Shown here: in pieces, positions 14,946-23,260 of the stretch
Position numbering within the stretch: position 1 is the stretch's first letter
Layout of the letters: every line of letters starts with the position of its first letter
Origin: an uncultured Oscillospiraceae bacterium
Lineage (GTDB): Bacteria; Bacillota; Clostridia; Oscillospirales; Acutalibacteraceae
Direction of reading: 5' to 3'
DNA length: 64,000 bases
Assembly: GCA_958366985.1 (NCBI GenBank)
Contig: CATXDC010000015.1
Coordinates: 1-64,000, forward strand
Program-made: the position numbers and the translations under genes
The notes under the pieces: generated by a model
What the model was told of the DNA's origin: nothing
Seen by the model: the letters and a program-made list of their open reading frames with translations, nothing else
The model's database searches: none

Positions 14946-15940
14946 TTTGCCGCCCCCGTTCTTCTTATTCTCGGGTCAACTATACCGTAAAGTATATTTG
15001 CCACGGCATTTCCTCCGAACACAATAAGTGAGCTTATTACGGTAATTGCCATAAGCAAAGGCATATCGCTGCCAAGGCCTGCCGTTACCGCCGCCTGTCC
15101 CATACCGGGATAGGAAAACACCTGTTCAATCAAAATTGAGCCGCCGAAAATTTCGCTGATTGACGCAAAGTGAATTGTGATTGCAGGGAGAAGTATATTT
15201 CTGAATCCGTGATTCTTAAAAAGCTGCCATCCCTTTTCACCTCTCGCCCTTGCAAACATCATATAATTGCTTTCGGAGATTTCTATCATCTTTTCCCTTG
15301 TATGAAGGGCAATATTGGAAACGCCCGTAATACTCAAAGTGAGAGCCGGGAGAAAGGCGTGATAAAGCCTGTCGGCAAATGAGATTTCCGAAGAAGTCAT
15401 GCCGATTGGAACGCTCAAGCCTACGGGGAAGATTTTAAGCCATACGCCGAAAATCATCAGTACAAGTAATGCCAGCCAAAAGGTGGGTGTTGAAGAAATC
15501 AAAAGGCAGTATCCCTTTATTCCCTTATCGATAAAAGTTCCCTTTTTCATTCCTGCAAGTGCTCCCAGTACAAAGCCCAGCACTCCCGATATTACCCATG
15601 CTATAACCATGAGCATAAGTGAGTTTTGAAGCTTTTCGCCTAAAACCTGTGAGACAGGTCGGCGGTAGAGAAGCGAAGTTCCCATGTCGCCGGAAACAAA
15701 ATCCTTAAGCCATGAAAAATACTGCTTTACGGGGGACTCTCCCACGCCCCAGTATTCCTCAATTTTTTCTATCTGCTCCTGACTCATGCTGCCAAGAGCA
15801 TTTTGTCCCACATTAGCCTGTACAGGGTCAACGGGAGAAGCTTTCATAAGCATAAAGCTCACCGCACTTGCCGCTATAACAAGAAGCACTACACGGCAAA
15901 TGTACATTATGACTTTTTTACCCATTGACCTGTACTTCAT
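14942..15940 (-). CDS. ABC transporter permease, DppB/NikB type
   Basis: A 332-residue permease with an N-terminal helix, the family sequence ending PVDPVQANVG after it, five to six more helices and the EAA loop ESNYMMFARARGEKG. The gene lies 31 bases after the binding-protein gene. DppB-type subunits carry an extra N-terminal gate domain relative to DppC. Nothing in the sequence separates peptide from nickel transport. Confidence 0.93.
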   Translation of the reverse strand: MKYRSMGKKVIMYICRVVLLVIAASAVSFMLMKASPVDPVQANVGQNALGSMSQEQIEKIEEYWGVGESPVKQYFSWLKDFVSGDMGTSLLYRRPVSQVLGEKLQNSLMLMVIAWVISGVLGFVLGALAGMKKGTFIDKGIKGYCLLISSTPTFWLALLVLMIFGVWLKIFPVGLSVPIGMTSSEISFADRLYHAFLPALTLSITGVSNIALHTREKMIEISESNYMMFARARGEKGWQLFKNHGFRNILLPAITIHFASISEIFGGSILIEQVFSYPGMGQAAVTAGLGSDMPLLMAITVISSLIVFGGNAVANILYGIVDPRIRRTGAAK

Positions 15941-15971
15941 CGGTTTAAATTCCTTTCACTGATAATTTATT

Positions 15972-17576
15972 TTACTGCCATGACCATTTATCTACATTAT
16001 TGATTATTGACCAGCCGTGGCCATGGGGGTGAATCTTCTGCTCCGCAACGGTAAGAGAGCCTTTTACAAAGTAAAGATGATCTATATTGCAAAGCCATAT
16101 CCAGGGAATATCCCCCTGCTGTGTGATACCGGTAGTGCCGTCCCACTGCGCCTTTTGCCAAAGCTCATAGGACTCCTCGAGGGTATCAGCTTCTAAAGCC
16201 AAATCCATATAACTGTCTACCTTTTCATTTCCATAGGGCGAATAGGAGGCAAGTCCTATGCCTTTATCCTTTAAGGTATGATAAATATTGTAAAGCTCCA
16301 TAGGTGTATGGGCTCCCCAGCCCCACATGAGAGGCTCGGACTGCGCTCTGTCATAGGCGGTATCCCAGCCGACACTTTCGGTTTTTACACTTATGCCGAT
16401 TTCTTTAAGCTGATTTGCAGTATCTTCGGCAAGAGCCTGACGGACAGAATCCCCTGCACTGAACATAAGGGTAAATTCCGCTTTTACACCGTCTTTTTCT
16501 CTTATACCGTCTGCTCCCATTTTCCAGCCTGCTTCGTCGAGAAGTCTTTTGGCTTCCTCGGGATTATACTCTACTTCACTTTCACTGTTGTACCACGGCA
16601 TTTTATCGCATACGCTGTATGCTTTTGTTCCGTATCCGGAAAGGACGTTTTGTATCATCTCGTCACGGTCAATGCCTATATTTATGGCTCTTCTTACATT
16701 TACATCTGAGGTGAAATCATTGCCGTAAACTATACCGTCCTTTTCCTGTGCTTTTGTGGTGGGAAGATTAAAGCCTCTGTTATCAACAGTCTTTACTGCC
16801 ATAAGCTTATAGCCGTCAATCTGACGGTCACTGTAAAGGGCTGCCGTATGGGCAACGTCAACCTTGCCTGCCATAGCGGCGGCAAAAGCGGCGTCCTCTT
16901 CCATAAACAGCACTACTACCTTTTTAATCGTTGGCTGTTCGCCGTAATAGTCGGGATTTGCCTCAAATATAACCTGCTGTCCTCTGTCCCACTGCTTCAT
17001 AATATATCTGCCTGAACCAATAGGATTGCTGCCGTAATTATCGCTGTATGCGTGCTCTGGGACAATTCCCACAACTGCCATTGTATAAGGCCAGATTGAA
17101 AAGGGTTTTGTCATAATGAATTTAACTGTGTAATCGTCAACTGCCACAGCCTCTTTAAGCATTGTAAAATCATTGACTGTGCTTTTTTCCTTGCAGTTAT
17201 TATATGTAAACGCAACGTCCTTTGCAGTGAGAGGTTCGCCGTCCGTAAACTTTACATCCTTTCGGATGTTCACTGTCCACGTTAAACCGTCGTCGCTGAC
17301 TGTATAATCCGTTGCCAAATCGTTTTCTATTTTAAGGTCGTTTGTGGTACGGGTTAAAGTGCTCTGTATAAGGGGTTCATGAACGTGTTCACCCGCTCCC
17401 CAGCCATATGCAGGGTCAAAGCCTGACTCAGGCTCCGAAGTTACAGGCATTGTAACTACAACGCTGTCTTTATCGAGAGCTGGTGAATTTGCATCCTTTT
17501 CACTTTTTCCGCAGGCGGAAAAGATTCCCAAAGAAACCGCCATTGCTAAAATAAGACTTACTATTTTCTTTTTCAT
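15972..17576 (-). CDS. Substrate-binding lipoprotein of a peptide/nickel ABC transporter
   Basis: A 534-residue solute-binding protein of family 5. A signal peptide ends with lipobox FSAC (Cys22). Family features include the WTVNIRKDVKFTDGEPLTA segment and DVNVRRAINIGIDRDEM. Near the C terminus lies HPHGHGW, a histidine-rich motif that could bind metal. It opens the ABC operon, 112 bases after the flavoenzyme gene, with GAGGAACATTCTT before the ATG. Position next to CooC-like and acetyl-CoA-synthase-like genes makes nickel, or a nickel chelate, an attractive cargo; a peptide or the pathway substrate is equally possible from sequence alone. Confidence 0.9.
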   Translation of the reverse strand: MKKKIVSLILAMAVSLGIFSACGKSEKDANSPALDKDSVVVTMPVTSEPESGFDPAYGWGAGEHVHEPLIQSTLTRTTNDLKIENDLATDYTVSDDGLTWTVNIRKDVKFTDGEPLTAKDVAFTYNNCKEKSTVNDFTMLKEAVAVDDYTVKFIMTKPFSIWPYTMAVVGIVPEHAYSDNYGSNPIGSGRYIMKQWDRGQQVIFEANPDYYGEQPTIKKVVVLFMEEDAAFAAAMAGKVDVAHTAALYSDRQIDGYKLMAVKTVDNRGFNLPTTKAQEKDGIVYGNDFTSDVNVRRAINIGIDRDEMIQNVLSGYGTKAYSVCDKMPWYNSESEVEYNPEEAKRLLDEAGWKMGADGIREKDGVKAEFTLMFSAGDSVRQALAEDTANQLKEIGISVKTESVGWDTAYDRAQSEPLMWGWGAHTPMELYNIYHTLKDKGIGLASYSPYGNEKVDSYMDLALEADTLEESYELWQKAQWDGTTGITQQGDIPWIWLCNIDHLYFVKGSLTVAEQKIHPHGHGWSIINNVDKWSWQ

Positions 17577-17623
17577 AAGAATGTTCCTCGATTCTTTTTA
17601 TTGGTTTCATTCATCTTTAAGGC

Positions 17624-17658
17624 GAAGCCCGGTTCGCATAAAAACCGAACCGGGCTTC
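17624..17658 (-). repeat. Strong GC-rich hairpin between flavoenzyme and ABC operon
   Basis: GAAGCCCGGTTCG (17624-17636) and its exact complement (17646-17658) form a 13-bp stem with a nine-base loop. Neither strand has a T run after it, so it is not a standard terminator. It may be an mRNA processing or stabilising element that sets different levels for the enzyme and transporter parts of one long transcript. Confidence 0.6.
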
Positions 17659-17688
17659 AAAGAGGGATTATCCAAATGCCTTACACAA

Positions 17689-19971
17689 TCAGATTTCTCT
17701 TGCGAGACGGAATGCGGCTCTTGTAGCTTCCAGAACCTTTCCGCCTGCGAAGCTGTCACCTATATTAAACATTTCAGGGGCAGTATTTTCACTGAGTGCC
17801 TCATAATAAAGAGCATCGTCGGGACGTCCGCCCATTGCAAGAACTACAAGGTCGGCATCCAGGGCTACATCCTGAGTTTCTGCTCCGGGCTTCTTTGCAA
17901 GAGGATTGGGGATGTTTTCAGGAAGAAGAGGCTGCCATGTGTTATAGGGATTGGGAACTCCCTTTGAAACATTGCGCTGAATATTGACTTTACTCGGTTC
18001 AAAGGATGTGACCTTTGAGCAGTTATAAAGCTCAACGCCAGCTTTTTCCATGTAATGAAGAAGATGTCCTCTGTTGGCGGTACATACGCCCTCCATAAAG
18101 TTCGGAAGCATTTCAACAACGCTTACTTTCTTTGAATGCTCATATGTAAGCCAGTATGCTGTTTCACAGCCGACGACTCCGCCGCCTGCAACAACTATTT
18201 TTTCAGCGTCGCCCATAAGTTCGGGATTTTCAAGAAGCGCTGTTGCCTGTACATACTTTACCTTATCGAGTCCCGGAATCGGCGGACAGGCATCCTTTGT
18301 ACCTACTGCAAATACAATGGCGTCATACTTCTGCTCTTTGAGCCACTGATTAGTTGCGGCGGTATTCATGCGAAGAGTAAAGTTCGGATTCTCCTCGGCT
18401 TCCTTTACCTGCTGATTAAGCCATGTAAGATAGTTCTTTATATCGAATTTAACAGCCGGGACACTGCCGGAAACAATTCTTCCGCCTATTTTGTCGGACT
18501 TTTCAATAAGTTCTACGGTATGGCCTCTGCGAAGAGCCTCTGTTGCGAAAATAACGCCTGCGGGGCCTGCTCCCACTACGCCGATTTTCTTTTTCTTCTC
18601 GGCGGGAACAGCAGTTTCGGGAAGGGTATCTTCAAAGCCTGTGCGGGCATTGACAGCACACTGAATGTGTCCGCCCTCAACAAACTCGTTTACGCAGCCT
18701 TCCTGACATCCGATACAGGGACAGATATCCTCTACCCTGCCCTCATAAGCCTTATTGCACCATTCGGCATCGGCAAGAAGGGGTCTGCCAAGCATAACCA
18801 TATCACATTCGCCGTTTCTCAGAGCTGCCTCTGCAACGTCGGGATATCCGAGCTTACCTACTGCAACAACGGGAACTTCAACGCCTGCATTTGAAAGTAT
18901 CTTTTTATTTGCAAAGTGTTCCTTTACAATCTGGGATACTTTAAGGAAGCAGCCTGCGGGCATTCCTGCGGGAGGATGAGGAAGCCACCAGTTATCATAG
19001 CAGCCAAGGTCAACGTCAAAGAGATCGACGCCGGCTTTTACAAGGTTTTCCATATAGTCAAGAGTTTCGGCAATGCTGCGTCCCTTCTTGAACTTCTTAA
19101 GTGAGGGAACCTCATCCATGCGGTCACCGTAGGTTTCGTTAAGAGCAAGGGAAAGGTCGATACGATACATAATCGGGTAATTAGGGCCTACACGTTTACG
19201 GATTTCCTTGACCATATCAATACCAAAACGCTGCCAGTCGCTGTATTTACCCATTACACGGCGGTTGAAAGCCTTGTTTGTCATCTGCTCAAGGAGATAG
19301 CCTTCATGTCCGTGAAGATATACGCCGTCTATAAGGCAGGCTTTAGCGTCAGCGGCAGCCTGACCTGCATTCTTTATAATCTTACCAAGTCTGCGGTCTG
19401 AAAGGCGCAGGCAGGGAAGCTCCGGAATGTAGAAATTGCGGTTAAAGGAAGCAGACACAGGGAATTTTGTCTGCTGTACAAGACAGGTTGGAGGTCCTAC
19501 TCTGCCAAGACCGGGGGTCAGCTGAATAAAGAATCTGCTGCCGTAACCGTGGCACTGCTGGGCAAGGTCACGCCAGCCGGACATAAGTGTACGTGCGGGG
19601 CTGATTCTCGGCATCATCACTTTGCCGCCGATTTCCGTAACAGTGGGGTCAACTCCGTCACTTATGGGAACAAGTCCCGAAGTTATAAGTCCAACTCCGC
19701 CCTTTGCTCGGGCTACAAAGTAGCGTATCATCTTTTCACCGGGACGGCCAAACTCTTCACCCATCATGAGGTTACCCATGGGAGCCATTACAATACGGTT
19801 TTTAATTGTAAGCTTATTCACTCTGATCGGTGAAAAAATGCTCGTATAGGGATAAAGTTCCTTGGTCATTGATGCGGCGTTGCCCGCCTTGTTTTCAATG
19901 CCGTTTACGAACCAGTCGCCGTAATGATCGCACAATTCTTTAATAGGTGCATCAATTCGCAGTTCGCTCAA
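17689..19971 (-). CDS. FMN/FAD/4Fe-4S flavoenzyme of the enoate reductase / Old Yellow Enzyme family
   Basis: A 760-residue NADH:flavin oxidoreductase related to 2-enoate reductase, dienoyl-CoA reductase and bile-acid BaiCD/BaiH enzymes. After an unusual ~40-residue N-terminal extension comes the FMN barrel (KNRIVMAPMGN; HGHEGYLLEQ near residue 222; VMLGRPLLADAEW), then 4Fe-4S ligands Cys419, 422, 426 and 438, then a FAD/NAD module with GVVGAGPAG near 464 and a second dinucleotide motif AGGGVVG near 600. It reduces activated C=C bonds at NAD(P)H expense. TTG start with AAAGGAGAGATTATT upstream. It ends the enzyme part of the cluster; its substrate is unknown. Confidence 0.9.
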   Translation of the reverse strand: MSELRIDAPIKELCDHYGDWFVNGIENKAGNAASMTKELYPYTSIFSPIRVNKLTIKNRIVMAPMGNLMMGEEFGRPGEKMIRYFVARAKGGVGLITSGLVPISDGVDPTVTEIGGKVMMPRISPARTLMSGWRDLAQQCHGYGSRFFIQLTPGLGRVGPPTCLVQQTKFPVSASFNRNFYIPELPCLRLSDRRLGKIIKNAGQAAADAKACLIDGVYLHGHEGYLLEQMTNKAFNRRVMGKYSDWQRFGIDMVKEIRKRVGPNYPIMYRIDLSLALNETYGDRMDEVPSLKKFKKGRSIAETLDYMENLVKAGVDLFDVDLGCYDNWWLPHPPAGMPAGCFLKVSQIVKEHFANKKILSNAGVEVPVVAVGKLGYPDVAEAALRNGECDMVMLGRPLLADAEWCNKAYEGRVEDICPCIGCQEGCVNEFVEGGHIQCAVNARTGFEDTLPETAVPAEKKKKIGVVGAGPAGVIFATEALRRGHTVELIEKSDKIGGRIVSGSVPAVKFDIKNYLTWLNQQVKEAEENPNFTLRMNTAATNQWLKEQKYDAIVFAVGTKDACPPIPGLDKVKYVQATALLENPELMGDAEKIVVAGGGVVGCETAYWLTYEHSKKVSVVEMLPNFMEGVCTANRGHLLHYMEKAGVELYNCSKVTSFEPSKVNIQRNVSKGVPNPYNTWQPLLPENIPNPLAKKPGAETQDVALDADLVVLAMGGRPDDALYYEALSENTAPEMFNIGDSFAGGKVLEATRAAFRLAREI

Positions 19972-19999
19972 AATAATCTCTCCTTTGTAAGAAAAGGTT

Positions 20000-20722
20000 T
20001 TATCCTCTTCTCCTTACTTTTCCGTGCATTTCTTTCATGCCCTCTACTTCATCACAGACCGCTTTCCATTCGCAGGCTTTGCAGTCCATGGGAAGGTCAT
20101 CCATAATATGGTCAAGAGCTTTTATTATGTTCTGGGACTTTACCGCAAGAGCATCCAGTTTTTCATAGGGAGCCTCCGGCAAAGTTACAAATATCACTTT
20201 TACCGCCTGAACATGTCTGTTCTGCTTATACTTTTCTATAAAGAGATTGCCTATCTGCTCAAAGGTAAGCCCCTTTTTCAGAGCCTTCTTTGAAACACGA
20301 ACCTGCTCACGGTTTGAAAATGCGGCGGCTCTTATCATGTATCCGTCTGGACACACGTTGTATTTCTTGGTTTCAATCTCCTTTATAATGGCAAAGGCTG
20401 CCTGCTCTCCGTTCTTTGCAACATCGTCTGTACGCAGAACGGCTATTCTCGCAAAGCTGCAATCCTCTTTTATTTCGCCAAGGTCGTCCCCATAGACGAT
20501 TATCTCGTCACGGGGAACGGCCTGTTCATCTTCAGTCAGAAGCAGATAGTTTACGCTGTCCTTTGAAAGAGCTCCCAGCTCATAGGCTGCTTCACTGCCC
20601 AGCACAAGCTGATTTTTTCCGCTCTCCTTTGCCGAGCGCTTCTCATTTGCTTCATATGAACGAAACTCAAATGCAGAAAGACATTCATCGGTTTCTTTAA
20701 TAACCTGATCAAAAAATTTCAT
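20000..20722 (-). CDS. Acetyl-CoA synthase beta-subunit-like protein (CdhC-related, short)
   Basis: A 240-residue protein that resembles the middle of CdhC/AcsB, the nickel-iron acetyl-CoA synthase: residues ~55-110 match the VxGPD-type segment, and REQVRVSKKALKKGLTFEQI followed by VKVIFVT matches the RxSK...KGL...VTFIT stretch. A CKACEWKAVC motif near residue 215 sits where the synthase begins its A-cluster domain, but the remaining cluster ligands are missing because the protein ends there. It cannot be a complete acetyl-CoA synthase. It may carry a metal or iron-sulphur centre or act as an assembly or electron-transfer partner. Its ATG shares a base with the stop of the 51-residue membrane peptide (TAATG). 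Confidence 0.65.
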   Translation of the reverse strand: MKFFDQVIKETDECLSAFEFRSYEANEKRSAKESGKNQLVLGSEAAYELGALSKDSVNYLLLTEDEQAVPRDEIIVYGDDLGEIKEDCSFARIAVLRTDDVAKNGEQAAFAIIKEIETKKYNVCPDGYMIRAAAFSNREQVRVSKKALKKGLTFEQIGNLFIEKYKQNRHVQAVKVIFVTLPEAPYEKLDALAVKSQNIIKALDHIMDDLPMDCKACEWKAVCDEVEGMKEMHGKVRRRG

Positions 20723-20877
20723 TACAGTTTCTCTTCCACTTCTTTTTCATCGTGGTATTTGATGTATTTGTCATAAAGCTTTTCAACAAGCTTCATGTCG
20801 GCATTTGTAATGTAAACTATAAATGTAACCGCAAACAGTACCGCAATTACTATCAGAACAATCCAATACCATGCCAT
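20722..20877 (-). CDS. 51-residue single-pass membrane peptide
   Basis: Starts MAWYWIVLIVIAVLFAV after AGGAGTGATATT; residues ~3-24 form one transmembrane helix and the tail is charged (KYIKYHDEKEVEEKL). It lies four bases after the activase and is coupled by TAATG to the synthase-like gene, so it is a real operon member. Its family is unknown to me. It could tether one of the enzymes to the membrane or act as a small subunit. Confidence 0.75.
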   Translation of the reverse strand: MAWYWIVLIVIAVLFAVTFIVYITNADMKLVEKLYDKYIKYHDEKEVEEKL

Positions 20878-20881
20878 AATA

Positions 20882-21679
20882 TCACTCCTGTTCCATACCC
20901 TTCTGACGGGCATACTCTGCTGCGCCGAGAGCTCCCATAAGCTGCGGGTCAACGCTTAAATCTACAACCTTTATGCGAAGCACGTTTTCGATTGCTGCTT
21001 TAAGTCCTCTGTTCTTAGCGCATCCGCCGGTAAGGGTGATATTATCCTTAGCTCCGGCTTTCTTTGCCATAACAAAGCAGCGCTTTGCAACGGACTGCTG
21101 AATACCTGCGGCAATTTCGTCACGTGCCTTACCTTCACCGACAAGTGTGATAACTTCGCTCTCTGCGAAAACGGTGCACTGTGCGGTAATGGGGATAACG
21201 TTCTTTGCTGAAAGAGAAAGGTCTGAGAACTCTTCGAGTGTGCACTCGAAAGCCCTTGCCATTGCCTCAAAGAAACGTCCTGTACCTGCGGCGCATTTAT
21301 CGTTCATTGCAAAGTTGAGAACTGTACCGTCCTTATCGATTGCAATACCCTTAACGTCCTGTCCGCCGATATCGATAATAGCTTTGACGGAGGGATTAAC
21401 TACATGAACTCCCATTGCATGGCAGGAAATCTCGGAGATATTTTCCTGAGCCTGGGGAACCTTATTGCGTCCGTATCCTGTACCGATAAGATATGCAAGG
21501 TCATCAATTGAAGAAAGTCCATCAACTTTTGAAATAGCCTCTTCAAGGGCTTCCTTTGCGCTGATCTCAGAATTTATTCTGCTTCTGAGAGTTACATCGC
21601 TTGCTATTTTTCCGTTTTCATCTATAATTACGCATTTTGTGTAGGTTGAACCTACGTCGCATCCGCCGAAATATTTCAT
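20882..21679 (-). CDS. 2-hydroxyacyl-CoA dehydratase activase (ATP-dependent iron-sulphur reductase)
   Basis: A 265-residue ASKHA-fold ATPase of the HgdC/BcrAD/BadFG family. It has the phosphate loop DVGSTYTK at the N terminus, the second phosphate motif DIGGQDVKG, and the two Cys (129 in NDKCAAGTGRF, 168 in AQCTVFAESEV) that share one 4Fe-4S cluster across a homodimer. It couples ATP hydrolysis to one low-potential electron delivered to the dehydratase/reductase component. Start at Met with KYFGGCDVG after AAAGGAGCG; the frame runs eight codons further upstream without support. It immediately follows the dehydratase-like subunits it should activate. Confidence 0.93.
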   Translation of the reverse strand: MKYFGGCDVGSTYTKCVIIDENGKIASDVTLRSRINSEISAKEALEEAISKVDGLSSIDDLAYLIGTGYGRNKVPQAQENISEISCHAMGVHVVNPSVKAIIDIGGQDVKGIAIDKDGTVLNFAMNDKCAAGTGRFFEAMARAFECTLEEFSDLSLSAKNVIPITAQCTVFAESEVITLVGEGKARDEIAAGIQQSVAKRCFVMAKKAGAKDNITLTGGCAKNRGLKAAIENVLRIKVVDLSVDPQLMGALGAAEYARQKGMEQE

Positions 21680-21696
21680 TTTATCTTTTCGCTCCT

Positions 21697-23259
21697 TTAC
21701 CATGTAAGATCGTCGTCGTAATCTACCAGCGTCGGGTCAAGAGGCTCTGCTCTGAAAACCGTTGTCATATAGCGGTTTACTCTGTCACGCATAGCCTTAC
21801 GGGATACCGTTCTGGGATCCATAAGGTCGTGCTCAATCCAGATAAGATGGATTCCTCTTTCTCTCGCCTGTTCCTCAAAGAGTCCCTGAAGTCCTGCAAA
21901 GTTCTTGCAGGAAACGTGGTTGTACATAAAGACTATGTTTGCGTTGAACTTCTCACACATCTTCCAGCACTCATCGAGAGCGTTGATATATCCGCCGTTT
22001 GAGTGGGAACGCATTGTCATACGCTCATAGCCCCTTGCCATATCCACAAGCACCTTTTTCTTGTCGTGCTCATCATAATGGTGATAGGCAAGCATACATT
22101 CCATATCCACCAGGGTTTTGATGCCCCAGCAGTTCTGCGCCCAGTAAGTAAAGTTTGAATAATAGTGGGCGGGACATGACCAGACGATTGCACGGTACTT
22201 TGCTTTGTTATCGGTTTTTACGGAATGCTCATATCCCTTCTTCATAAGCTTATTGACCTTTGCGTCATATTTGCAGAGCTTCGGGTCAAGGGAGCTTGCA
22301 ATCTGCATTTCGTATTCACGGTGAAGGGCAAGAGCGGCGCCGCAGATCTGCGGATAATCTGTGCAGTTAACGTCCCATTTTTCTATCATGTAATCTGATT
22401 CTTTATTGTAGCGTTTTACGCCCTCAAAGAATGCATCCCAGTCGAATTTTACATTGAACTGCTTTTCAATAAACTCAACACATCCCCAGAGATTCTTTAC
22501 TGCGTATTCCTGAACCTCAGGCTCATTGAAACGCTGGGGCGGTGTTACCTGATAATTGGGAAGCTTAAAGTAACGGTTACTGTACATTGTGCTTGCAACT
22601 GAACCGTCGCAGGGCATTGAGCTTGAAACATATGCCACACCGATTTTCGGATAGTCATCCACAACGCAGCAGCCGGCTTCGGCAGCGGGAAGCGGACATA
22701 CATCGGAGGCAAGTCCGTAGTGCTCAATTGCGTCTATGTAATAGATATTTGCCTGCTGATCAACTTCACCTACAAGGAAAACCGGTGCCATCTGAATAGT
22801 GATTCCCTTAAGTGTGGGGAAACCGTTCATTATCTGTATGGGCATCATTTCGTCAAAGATGACTGTCTTTTCACGAAGCTTCTTTGCCTTTTTGGATTTC
22901 GGATTAAGATTCTCATCACGTGCAAGAATATCACGGATCATACCCGCTGAATTCTGCAAAACAGCATAAAACTGCTGATGTGTATATCTGAGCTCATATC
23001 CTCTTAAACCGATTGTATGGCGGTCGAGGAATGCCGGCGTTGTAAGATAGGAAACAAGCCATCTGTAACGCTTAAGTCCTTTGAAGAATTGAGGAAGCAC
23101 AGGGGCAAACTTTGCTCCCAGCATTCCCAAAAGACGCAGCCAGCAGAAATAATCGTACATAGTATCCTTAAAGCCCTTCCACTCACGGCGCTTTGTGCAG
23201 CGGTGGTCGGCAGAATACAAATCTCCGAGTCCCTTTCCTGTTTTAGGATTATAAGCCAT
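21697..23259 (-). CDS. 2-hydroxyacyl-CoA dehydratase / benzoyl-CoA reductase-type subunit (large)
   Basis: A 520-residue HgdB/FldC/BcrB-fold protein (PF06050), longer than the usual ~380-430. Conserved Cys candidates for the 4Fe-4S or double-cubane cluster include C188, C197, C198 and C217, the last in SSSMPCDGS, which matches the family's usual cluster-ligand loop. These enzymes use one injected electron to eliminate water from 2-hydroxyacyl-CoA or to reduce strong bonds. The start has a GGAGGTGA site. Only one base separates it from the preceding gene. No CoA-transferase or CoA-ligase is nearby, so the substrate may not be a CoA ester, as in double-cubane proteins. Confidence 0.87.
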   Translation of the reverse strand: MAYNPKTGKGLGDLYSADHRCTKRREWKGFKDTMYDYFCWLRLLGMLGAKFAPVLPQFFKGLKRYRWLVSYLTTPAFLDRHTIGLRGYELRYTHQQFYAVLQNSAGMIRDILARDENLNPKSKKAKKLREKTVIFDEMMPIQIMNGFPTLKGITIQMAPVFLVGEVDQQANIYYIDAIEHYGLASDVCPLPAAEAGCCVVDDYPKIGVAYVSSSMPCDGSVASTMYSNRYFKLPNYQVTPPQRFNEPEVQEYAVKNLWGCVEFIEKQFNVKFDWDAFFEGVKRYNKESDYMIEKWDVNCTDYPQICGAALALHREYEMQIASSLDPKLCKYDAKVNKLMKKGYEHSVKTDNKAKYRAIVWSCPAHYYSNFTYWAQNCWGIKTLVDMECMLAYHHYDEHDKKKVLVDMARGYERMTMRSHSNGGYINALDECWKMCEKFNANIVFMYNHVSCKNFAGLQGLFEEQARERGIHLIWIEHDLMDPRTVSRKAMRDRVNRYMTTVFRAEPLDPTLVDYDDDLTW

Positions 23260-23260
23260 A

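Noticed and set aside
20000..20722. Complete acetyl-CoA synthase
   Set aside because: At 240 residues it lacks most of the A-cluster domain and the CO dehydrogenase partners.
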